From contig RCTD01000019.1 in the NCBI GenBank assembly GCA_014898415.1, positions 1,116,001 through 1,180,000 on the forward strand: 64,000 bases of DNA, given 5' to 3'. This stretch comes from Stromatinia cepivora (lineage: Eukaryota > Ascomycota > Leotiomycetes > Helotiales > Sclerotiniaceae). The notes below the pieces were generated by a model. The model was given only the letters and a program-made list of their open reading frames with translations, ran no database searches and was not told where the DNA came from. The position numbers and the translations under genes were made by a program. Numbering within the stretch: position 1 is the stretch's first letter; each line of letters begins with the position of its first letter. Positions 55,354 through 64,000 of the stretch are shown here, piece by piece.

Positions 55354-55690
55354 ATGCACAAATGTGATAATCCCTTGTGAATTCCAGCATACACTATTAT
55401 GATACAAGAGCATGTCTATCTGGCCAATGTGCGAGTTTGTTCTTCCATATATCATGGCCGTTTATGCATATCAGCAAGGCTCTGAAGAGGTTTGAATGCA
55501 GATCCTAGCGATGATGTTGCGAGTAGTAGAATACACTCTTTGAGTAGGTCTTTGGCATACCTTGATATCACTACAACGTCCAACTGTCGAGATCCCAAAC
55601 TATAGAAAGAAAACACCGCATTCTACTTATAATCCTTAGCATAGGAAAAACGCCCGGTGCAAAGTAGTATGATTATCCCCAACCCTTACA
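55354..55690. other. Short 3' spacer
   Basis: 337 bp between the reductase stop and the probable minus-strand exon that ends at 55691. I see nothing in it. Confidence 0.45.
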
Positions 55691-55952
55691 TCAGTCCGTA
55701 GAAGGACCTGCAGTTGTACTTGAAGATAAAACGCTAAGTTTATCGCGACCAGCAGCCGAAGCAAGTGGTTTACCAGAGTATGTATTCATTCTTTCCATTT
55801 TACGATCACGCTGTATACGCCGGTATGTATGAATTTTTTCGACTTTCTTTAGATGTTTAAAACGCTCAGTAGAACGGAGCGTTAGCGAACAGAGCCCCTT
55901 GATAGAACAATTGACAGGACAGTTTGCTCGCCTGCACACATGCTTGATGCGC
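55691..55952 (-). CDS. Probable terminal exon of an unrecognised small gene
   Basis: The minus strand shows an acceptor TTATTTTCTCAG at 55953-55964 followed by 87 in-frame codons to a stop at 55691. They begin RIKHVCRRANCPVNCSIKGL and end RDKLSVLSSSTTAGPSTD. The Cys spacing and the basic stretch (HLKKVEKIHTYRRIQRDRKM) read like real protein. The upstream exon is uncertain: a frame starting MPTLIPFRPVILLFGG near 56350 is one candidate, but I could not join it in frame. An opposite-strand frame (56109-56357) is the competing reading of that upstream DNA. Function unknown. Confidence 0.35.
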
Positions 55953-56766
55953 CTGAGAAAATAACTCCATCATCCAAGGAACCCGCTCCCGCTTCAACTT
56001 CCGAAACAACATGCACCAAAACGATTCCTCCTTCACACCCCTACAATTTATCCAGAAAGCCAGTAATTTCAGATTGTTCTACAAATAAAAAAGATACCTA
56101 CATACGACATGCAAGGTCTTTGGAAACGAGTTGAAAATACAGTACCGGATAGCGGACAATGTGTAGAGGGGAGTACCACCACGAGAGATCAATCGTTTGC
56201 AAGTGGTGCGGAGACTGTAGGGTATTCGAGTGCGGTGGATTCTCAAATGATGGTGGATTCACAATCGAGGTTGATTTCAGGACCGGGCGGAAAAGGGGGA
56301 CCGCCGAATAGTAGTATTACCGGACGGAAAGGAATAAGAGTTGGCATGTGGCACTAACGGGTAGCTTGACTAATATTGTGAGCGTATTGACAGCTACAAG
56401 TACCAGTGGTAAAAGTGTAGTAGAAACTACTTCGTCTGTTGGGCCTTTCTTTTCCCTTGTTCATTGTTCTTTTTCTCCACCTTAAGAGCATCCGACTAGC
56501 GGTTTGAAACTTCGCTGTACAATCTCAATGCATTCTATCACGTATCATTAATCTTAGATTGCGTCCTATGTATTCAGCTGAATCATAAAAGAACAGGTCA
56601 ATATCGTGCGGTTTATCTTTCCAAACGAGTCGCAATAAGTTCGGGCTAAGTAGATTCTATTCCATTTCATCATATGATATACCAATACACTTTTCACATT
56701 ATGCCACCAATAAAACGCTAAATAAGCAAAACCTAGCAACCTCCCAACTCCAGACTCAATTAGTAC
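55953..56766. other. Spacer with a doubtful plus-strand open frame
   Basis: A plus-strand frame of 82 codons (56109-56357, MQGLWKRVENTVPDSG to GIRVGMWH) is Gly/Ser-rich and could be a small disordered protein or the reverse of a minus-strand exon. The rest, to the RPA190 stop, is ordinary AT-rich 3' flank. Confidence 0.35.
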
Positions 56767-59700
56767 TCACTCCTCCATCACCTCATCCTCCGTCTTTCCC
56801 GTTGGCACTTTAGTAAGAACATCAAAAGCTCCAGTGCCGACCTTACTCATCCTTCCTATCACAATTCTACTACTTGGATTGGCCAGGTCATCCCAATCAC
56901 ACTCCGCGACTGCATCCGCCAAGAAACCAACAGTCGTCTCGAAACTCATCTTCATGAAAGGACTGACACTGCCCTTCATTCCATTTCGGTTGAATGGACT
57001 GAAACCACCACCTCTGGTCATGTAGTCTGCAATAAGATTCAAATGGCGCATGTCCACCTGGATGGCGTGACCGGCGAAAACGCTGTGCAATTCCTGGACG
57101 ATGGTTGATCGACAGGCCTCCACACCATAATTCTCGAGCATTGCTGCGATGTCATTGGTCGAGATAGTGTTAGGGTTGATAAATGCGGCATAGTTTTGCA
57201 TTGCCTTGAGGTTGACACCTTCGGTGTGAACCACTGGTACCTTAACAGTCTTTCCTGTTTTAGGGTCCTTGACTTCGTTGTCCCCATCATAGGTACATGA
57301 TCCGATGCCCGCAATATGTTGGATGAGGCAGGATCGAAGAGCTTCTTCAACGATGGAAAGCATAAGAACCTTAGGAACATCGGCATCATACTCGAGGCTA
57401 ATATCACACCATTCCGCATTCTCTTGGTCGAAGCGGAAGCGAGTAATATCTTGGCATCGCTTCATTACTTGAGCTTCGAGTTCCTCTGTGGCAGCGTTCA
57501 TCTTGCGCTTTCTACGTTCTCCGTTGTCATCATTACCCTCATCTTCGTCATCACTTTGCGGCGCACGTGGACTGCCTCCAATGCCTTCATCTTCCATGTC
57601 TTCGACGTCTTCCGGTTCGGCATTTTGTGCTTGGACTGCATCATCCTCATCATCGTTTGCGGCGTAACTGACAGCCTCTGCACGGTTCGCTTTCTGCTTG
57701 TCATTGGTTGCATCATCTTCACCATCCTCATCATCGTCATCTTCGCCCATTTCTCTCTCAGCATCCGGTCTAGCTTCTTCTATCGTACCAATAGATTTTC
57801 CAATTTCCGGTACTGCAGCCGTATTTGCACCTGCTTTTCCTGCCTTTTCAACCTTCTTCTTTCCAAGAGCCTTGCGTGTAAGAGATTGGAGTTTCTGTGT
57901 AAATCTTCGCTGGAGTGTAAAGATGACATCATCAATGTCAATGGCATAAGTCTCACAGTACTCCTTTGAAGGGAAGAGCTTGATATGGATGTCGTAGATC
58001 TTGGCTTGTTGAAAAGCTACCCCACGTCCAATTCGCTCCTTGACCGAAGCCCAATCTAATACCTCGGCCAGAGAAAGAATGCTTATGGACTTAGCAAACT
58101 TTTCACATTCGTCTGGAGTTAGCTCCTCATTGAGAGTCAATGTCATTGATGGCGTTGAAATATGATTACTTGCCGTCATGACAATTTCACGGAGACGTGG
58201 GATACCAAGCGTGACGTTCTTGGTAGAGTGACCAGCCAAATGGAAAGTGTTGAGTGTCATTTGTGTGGAAGGCTCACCCACAGACTGACCAGCAACAATA
58301 CCGACAGCTTCACCAGGTTCAACGACGGATTTCAAGTATTTGGCAACAAGAACAGGCTCCAAAGCCTTCCTTGGTCCGACACCATCTGGATGTTCCTTGT
58401 CCTTAACCAGACCATCCGGATTGGTCTTCATATAGTTTGTTAAAGTCTCGAAGTATTTCTCGGACGTTGCGTATCCGTATTTACCGGGGTTGTATTCGGA
58501 AAGAACAGGATCTGGGCCGTTGAGATCATTTGCTTTCGCATGTTTCAATGCTTTCTTCATCCGTTTGATGATGGTTTCCTTCTCTTCAAAGATTGTATCA
58601 TAGCGAGCGTCGCCATAGTTCAACTGAGAAAGCTCCGACATGAGATTCTGCAATAAGAACTTGAAATCGGTCAAATGCTTTTGCTTTGTCACATCCAATC
58701 CATCTTCACCATAGATAAATTGAATCATGGACCCATCAGAATCCCGCACGGACGTATCATACTCAACCTTAAGACCCTCCATACCCTTGATCAGACATCT
58801 TTGTAGATATCCGGATCTTGAGGTCTTAACTGCAGTATCAATCAAACCTTCTCTACCAGCCATTGCGTGGAAGTAGTATTCTTGCGGTCGTATTCCAGTT
58901 AAGAAACGATTGACAATGTAACCTCCTGCTCTGACATGCGTCTCGAACGGCTTAAAGCATGGAAGAGATTTTCCGCTCACCATCAACGGCACTCTACGTC
59001 CTTCCAAGACTTGTTGTCCCAAATTACATGAAATAAGATTGGCGTTGACGGCAGAACCCTTGGCGCCAGAAACTGTCATATTCTGCATTTGATTGTGCGG
59101 GAATTGCTTGACCAAACCTTGGGGAAGGCATGCATTGGTGATCGCGGTGGAAAGCTTTCCAGCACGAGCGTTCATCAGCGCATCGAGACCTGCCTGCTTG
59201 CTATCATCTCTCATAACATCCTCCAACCTATTGAGCAGCTCTTGATCGGTATCGGTAGGCTTTTGGTCTTCGAGAGACACGTACTTAGCAGCCACCTCAA
59301 GACCAATCTTACCAGCATCCATCAGAGTTTCGGTACGTATTTTTTCGCCTTCAGGGGTGAGCCTCAAGTCATCCATTCCACAAGTGAATGCCCTCATGTG
59401 GAGGTACTTCGTGAGTAAACGGCCTAGAATACTGAGAAGCTTTCCAGCAGTGGCAGGACCATAAACCTCATGAACAGAGTGAATGAGACCACCACCAGCA
59501 GGACCAATTTGTGCTTTGTCCAGAATTCCAGTGATGAATTCACCGCCTTTGAAAAGAACAACACCTTCCTCTGAATCTGCACCCCATCGATCGGCCGGAG
59601 TTTGCGTTTTTCCTGTGAGAGATATCGGAGCGCAGTTGATGGGCGTGATGTTTTTCAATATCGTTGTAATTACCTGCTTCCCTGTCCATCGTGCGACTGG

Positions 59701-61942
59701 CTTAATGATCGCAGGGGGCACAGTCTGTATGCGCTCGCCAGAAATATGTCCACTCTCTGGGCGAATACAATTATAGATAAGTTGTTGATAAGTAGCTCGA
59801 TCAAAGTATGTATCTTTGTTACACATCCAAACGGAAACGGAAATGTGATCTTGAATCAAACCTCTTAGTGGTTTACCGGCGGTAGCACTCAAATATTGGT
59901 GATCGGTGTCGGCAATCTGTAGCGCTTCTGCTCGGGCAACCTCGGTTTGTGGGAAATGCATGTTCATTTCGTCTCCGTCGAAATCTGCATTATAGGTATT
60001 ACAGTTGGCGTAGTGCATGCGAATAGTCTTCTCCCCTGGAAGTACTCTGGCTCTGTGACCCATGATCGAAGGCTTGTGCAAGGTTGGTTGACGGTTCATG
60101 AGCACAACATCTCCGTTAGTAAGATGTCGATAGACCTTCTTATTGCGTGCGCCACTGGTCCCGTTACTAGAAGATGCAAGCAATTGGTTCGCCAGTGCCA
60201 TTCTTTCATCCTGTGTCTTCGAGCGTAGATTGATGACTTGACCATTCTCGTTCTCGATCGCAGAAGCACCAGGCCACTTATCAACACCGTTGATGACCGC
60301 TTGTTGCATTTCCTTGAAGTTATGACTCGTGACAGGTTCAGGGTATGTGAGCTTCTTGGCGAAAACGGGAGGAACACCGATTTCGTTCGTTTCGATATTT
60401 GGATCTGGAGAAATGACGGAGCGAGCAGCAAAGTTGACACGTTTTCCCATCATATTCTTTCTGAAAAGACCCTCCTTTTTCTCGAGCTTTTGCTTGATAC
60501 CATCCTCATTCTTCTTTCCGGCTGCACCTTGGATAGGATTTCGATCTCTATCAATCAAGGAATTGACAGCATCTTGCATCGAACAACATGCTTCTTGAAG
60601 ATCAAAGAAATCTCTCTTTCTCAATGTTGCGCTTTGTGAGGGCCTGTCGGGATTCTGGATATCGAGGTAAATTTGGTTCACAGTATCAGCACTTTTCAGA
60701 ATCTGCTTGTACAGGGAATTTTGTTGAGCTTCGGAAATCTCGCCATCGCCGGTCTTCGCTTCCGGGCGATATCTATTCGGAGGAACGAGTAGAGTTTGTA
60801 GGAAAAACATATCTGCTTTGACCACCGATGGCTTCTTAGCGGATGACCGAGAGTTGTAAACAAGGGACAAGATTTCTTGCTCTTTTTCAAACAGCAATGT
60901 TAAAGAGGCTTTAACCTCCATGGCATCAACATATCGCTGTGGTAGTGGTGCAACTCGAGGTTTGGAGCTTGAGGTGGCGGGGCCATCCATGACCACATCT
61001 CCATCGACATCAAGGGTTTCGCCCTCGCCTTCATCCTCGCCTTCATCCTCGTCTTCATTCGATTCCAAGTCGATATCTGCGATGCCTTCGTCGCCATCAC
61101 GGTCTTTCTTCTCGCCATGAACCAATTGCACGGCATTCACAGCTCGATAGCTGCCTTGGGCCATCTTGGCCTTATCTTTGACGCTCAAGGACTTCTCGAA
61201 AATCTTGACATATCGATCCTTGCGGTAAGTGGGCGATATACCTTGACAGTTTCCACATAACCTTCCTGCAGTTATGGCCTTCATAAAGCTCTTGACCACA
61301 ACTCGGCGTGCTTCTGCCACACCTTCATGCTTTTCCCTCCTCCATTCCCATCCAGAGGCCTTGGCGGCCTTGAGTTCTTTTTTGACAAATGCAAGTCGCC
61401 TTCGAATGACACTGTCGATGGGAGTCTCCTCATCAGAATCACTAGCAGGTTCTTCCCCTTCCTTCGGTTGAGCGACCTCGATATTGTCAATCTCCTCAGC
61501 AGCGCTTAGTAGACCCTGTTGAATCAGGCGCAACTTGCAAACATATCGATTGACCTCCTTGCGCGACATCTTGAACTGATGACAGTATTTGCATTTTGAT
61601 CGCAACAATCGCAGAACTTGGTCCATAAAAGTAGGATGGTAGACAGGGGCGGGTAGGTCGATATGGCCTGCGTGACCTGGGCAGGAAAAGGAAGTGAGAT
61701 TACATGTTGTGCAGCTATTTAATGTTAGCATTCAAAGCAATTGAGTGGGTGTTTCCTTACTTATTATCACCCCATGCACCTAGAGCTGGATCATAAAGAC
61801 CTCCTGGAACTGGGTGAAGAAGACTGTCAAATGTAACAGGATTCTCTATCCTCTTTACGGAGAGAGATTTGATTTCAGCAGTAGAAAGGAATGCGAAGTC
61901 AACGCTCTCAATGGCTGACGGAACTGGCTGTGAGATATTCAT
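56767..61942 (-). CDS. rpa190: DNA-directed RNA polymerase I largest subunit
   Basis: Exons 61942-61761 and 61714-56767 encode 1709 residues. The real start is the ATG at 61942 (MNISQPVPSAIESVDFAFL). The intron falls inside the N-terminal zinc-binding region (NNCTTCNLTSFSCPGHAGHI). The catalytic Mg loop NADFDGDEMNMHFPQ is at about residue 635, the trigger-loop region GQSVGEPSTQMTLNTFHLAG later, and GVEACRSTIVQELHSVFAGH near the C-terminus. Two acidic inserts are visible: DEDEGEDEGEGE in the N-terminal third and a long Asp/Glu/Asn-rich block before EELEAQVMKRCQDITRF. The latter is the jaw-region expander typical of Pol I. The enzyme makes the 35S rRNA precursor in the nucleolus. No Pol II-type heptad tail is present, as expected. 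Confidence 0.97.
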
Positions 61943-62259
61943 TATGATTGACAATTAACACTAAAGCAGAAATACTGCCATAGGTTGTCTGATTAAACTG
62001 GAAACTTGCGATTCCTTCGAGTTTGCGACTTCAGAGTAAATGCAAGAAAAAGTTCCTTTCGTCGGAGAAACTTTTTTTTTCGAGCCGACCCTCCGTTGAT
62101 AAGGAAGCACGATAACCCCGTTTGTTGATCACGTGCACATATCAGCTCGAGGTTTTTGGTCCGGCCAGGCAATTTAACCATTAATGATACTTCTAGAGAA
62201 AGGTGCGCCATCATCTACGTTTTACAACATAAACTTGAGAGGCGGATATCTACGACAAT
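61943..62259. promoter_or_regulatory. Divergent promoter of RPA190 and PRP3
   Basis: 317 bp between the two start codons; contains an A/T run (CTTTTTTTTTCG) near 62070 and no other gene. Both products serve basic RNA metabolism, so shared control is plausible but unproven. Confidence 0.45.
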
Positions 62260-63777
62260 ATGGATCGAGGTAAAGCTTCTCCAATTCTGGCACCTCGACA
62301 TGATTCCTCCAGCCGTGTTGGCAAGCCAGAGTCTGCTGCCGAGAAGCTCGCATCATTGAAAGCTAGAGTCGCAGCTGCGGTCGGCGGCAGTAAGGCAAAA
62401 GGTGGATTGAATGTCGGTTTACATCCTATGCTTGCGAAAGGAGGTTTGAATGTCGATCTACATCCAGCACTGCAAGACCTTGGACAATACAAACCCTCAA
62501 AATCGACTGCACCCAAATTCGCAACCAGCATCGGAAATGCTCGTCCTCAACAAGAAAAAGCGGCCGCGAAGCCTAGGAAACAACTCGATATTTCGGGGCC
62601 CTCGACGGAAGAGATTCGCAATAATCCATATTTTGACATGAGCCTAGGTGGGCAAACGGCGACTCCGAAAAATAGACACTCAAGACAGCTAGTTTTTAAT
62701 CAGAAGGGCAAATATATACAGCAAGCGAATGCACTTCGAAGACAGGCCGCCCTAGAGGTTATGAAAAAGCGTATCGCCGAGTCTTCACGCAAAATTGGTA
62801 TTGACGAGGATATTGATACCGAGAAGAAATTCCTTGTGGAAGCACCACCAGAAATCGAATGGTGGGATGAGGGCTTGGTGGATGGCAAGAATTATGATGA
62901 TATTTCGAATCCAAAGACACTCAAAATCGGCACCCCAGACTCCATTATTACAGAATATGTTCAACACCCGGTTCTCCTTGAGCCACCCCAAGAAAAGAAT
63001 GCGCCTGCGCCTAAACCTATGTTCTTGACCGCGAAAGAGCAAGCTAAATTACGGAGGCAGCGTCGAATGGCCGAATTGAAGGAACAACAAGCAAAGATCA
63101 GACTAGGATTGGAACCCGCACCACCTCCAAAGGTCAAGAAGGGAAATCTTATGCGTGTATTAGGAGAAGAAGCTGTCAAGGATCCAACCGCAGTCGAAGC
63201 TCGTGTCAACCGAGAAATTGCAGATCGTCACCAGAAGCATGTCGAGACGAACCAGGAACGAAAGTTAACAAAAGAACAGAGACACGAGAAATTAGCTGCA
63301 AACCAGGAGAAAGACGCCGCAAAGGGTATTCATGCTTTGGTGTTTAAGATTGACAACCTTGCAAATGGCAGTCACAGATTTAAAATCGCTAAAAATGCAG
63401 AACAGCATGCTCTCACAGGCATCTGTATTTTGCATCCGAGATTTAACTTGGTGATTGTCGAAGGTGGCGAGCACAGTATCCGGCAATACAAAAAACTCAT
63501 GATGCAACGAATAGACTGGACTGAAAACTCGCCTACGCGAATTAAGGAGGGTACAAAAGCAGGCGCATTACAAGATTGGTTAAAGGCAGAGGATGAGAAA
63601 GGAGAGCTAAAGGATATGACTTTGAACAGATGCCAACTGGTATGGGAAGGAGAGCAGAAGTCTAGGGCTTTCAGGAAGTGGCAAAGTAAAGTGTGTGAGA
63701 CAGATAGCGCAGCTCGAGATGCTTTGACAAGATCAAAGATGGACAGCTTTTGGACCGTGGCGAAGAGCATGAATTAG
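62260..63777 (+). CDS. prp3: U4/U6 small nuclear ribonucleoprotein Prp3
   Basis: A single exon encodes 505 residues. The central PRP3 domain (NPYFDMSLG, LVFNQKGKYIQQANALRRQA, IEWWDEGLV, HPVLLEPP, KKGNLMRVLGEEAVKDPTAV) is followed by the C-terminal DUF1115-type domain (NLVIVEGGEHSIRQYKKLMM, RIDWTENSP, CQLVWEGEQKSRAFRKW). Prp3 binds the U4/U6 stem and its 3' overhang within the tri-snRNP in the nucleus. The N-terminus carries a small internal duplication, KGGLNVGLHPML then KGGLNVDLHPAL, a motif repeat seen in Prp3 relatives. It is divergent from RPA190. Confidence 0.95.
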   Translation: MDRGKASPILAPRHDSSSRVGKPESAAEKLASLKARVAAAVGGSKAKGGLNVGLHPMLAKGGLNVDLHPALQDLGQYKPSKSTAPKFATSIGNARPQQEKAAAKPRKQLDISGPSTEEIRNNPYFDMSLGGQTATPKNRHSRQLVFNQKGKYIQQANALRRQAALEVMKKRIAESSRKIGIDEDIDTEKKFLVEAPPEIEWWDEGLVDGKNYDDISNPKTLKIGTPDSIITEYVQHPVLLEPPQEKNAPAPKPMFLTAKEQAKLRRQRRMAELKEQQAKIRLGLEPAPPPKVKKGNLMRVLGEEAVKDPTAVEARVNREIADRHQKHVETNQERKLTKEQRHEKLAANQEKDAAKGIHALVFKIDNLANGSHRFKIAKNAEQHALTGICILHPRFNLVIVEGGEHSIRQYKKLMMQRIDWTENSPTRIKEGTKAGALQDWLKAEDEKGELKDMTLNRCQLVWEGEQKSRAFRKWQSKVCETDSAARDALTRSKMDSFWTVAKSMN

Positions 63778-63951
63778 AACAAAATCGCACGCGATGGCGG
63801 TGGTTATATTTTATATTGTTAGGACCCTGCCCCAAAATTAGATACCAGATGAACCAATTTATTTTGCTTTTTCAAACCGCTGCTATATTACAATTCGGTA
63901 ATGATTATCCTTCCCTAGACGTCAATAAGTAACCAACCATCAAAATCCTAT
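63778..63951. other. Short convergent 3' spacer
   Basis: 174 bp between the PRP3 stop and the stop of the right-edge gene. Nothing else is seen. Confidence 0.5.
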
Positions 63952-64000
63952 TTATGCATCTAACTCCATCATTGCCTCCATTTCATCATCATCCATGCCA
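63952..64000 (-). CDS. 3' end of a gene running off the right edge
   Basis: The minus strand reads GMDDDEMEAMMELDA then a stop at 63952-63954. The regular acidic/Met pattern looks like a real C-terminal tail. Only 16 codons are inside the window, so the family cannot be told. Confidence 0.5.
   Translation of the reverse strand, partial: GMDDDEMEAMMELDA

Noticed and set aside
57316..57969. Plus-strand open frame of 217 codons within RPA190
   Set aside because: It is the reverse of the acidic, GAT/GAA-rich insert of RPA190, which yields few stops on the other strand.

Overview
The window looks like nuclear DNA of a filamentous ascomycete. Genes are split by short GT-AG introns of about 45-130 bp, and the gene set is typical of the group. 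The nearest feel is Leotiomycetes/Sclerotiniaceae (a Botrytis- or Sclerotinia-like fungus); that placement is an inference from the style of the proteins and the AT-rich, microsatellite-laden spacers, not a search result. There are no bacterial operons, phage genes, CRISPR arrays, rRNA genes or convincing tRNA genes. I rebuilt the gene models by reading splice sites by eye; every complete model closes in frame.

Layout. 1-2025 (-): an unrecognised gene running off the left edge, with a 36-nt internal exon. 4714-6767 (+): phenol-hydroxylase-type FAD monooxygenase. 7445-9110 (+): Ulp1-type SUMO protease. 9511-9801: a 291-bp perfect hexanucleotide array. 10147-13736 (+): WDR48/UAF1-like WD40 protein. 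14594-18048 (-): wybutosine-synthesis protein Ppm2/TYW4 (methyltransferase, kelch and JmjC regions). 18521-20017 (+): Atg18-type PROPPIN. 25213-26663 (+): a C2H2 transcription factor standing alone between spacers of 5.2 kb and 9.4 kb. The larger spacer holds a heptamer minisatellite and a stretch of unexplained coding-like sequence on the minus strand (31.4-32.6 kb).

From 36 kb the gene density rises. 36057-36914 (-): mitochondrial S-adenosylmethionine carrier. 37240-39216 (+): TilS-like tRNA(Ile)-lysidine synthase. 39572-40670 (-): Cys-rich single-pass membrane protein. 42861-44995 (-): Pps1-type dual-specificity phosphatase. 47830-51135 (+): a ten-exon, 900-residue protein with an HExxH zinc-protease motif. 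52332-53590 (-): Dom34/pelota. 54259-55353 (+): aldo-keto reductase. 55691-55952 (-): a probable last exon of an unrecognised gene. 56767-61942 (-): RNA polymerase I largest subunit. 62260-63777 (+): U4/U6 snRNP protein Prp3. 63952-64000 (-): the last codons of a further gene.

Taken together this is a housekeeping neighbourhood: RNA polymerase I, splicing, ribosome rescue, tRNA modification (TYW4, TilS), SUMO/ubiquitin deconjugation (Ulp1, WDR48 partner) and autophagy. Lineage-variable genes are interspersed. Several pairs share short divergent promoters (TYW4/ATG18, SAM carrier/TilS, Dom34/AKR, RPA190/PRP3). The least explained items are the HExxH protein with its GC-AG intron and 22-nt exon, the left-edge gene, and the coding-like stretches at 31.4-32.6 kb and 55.7-56.4 kb.
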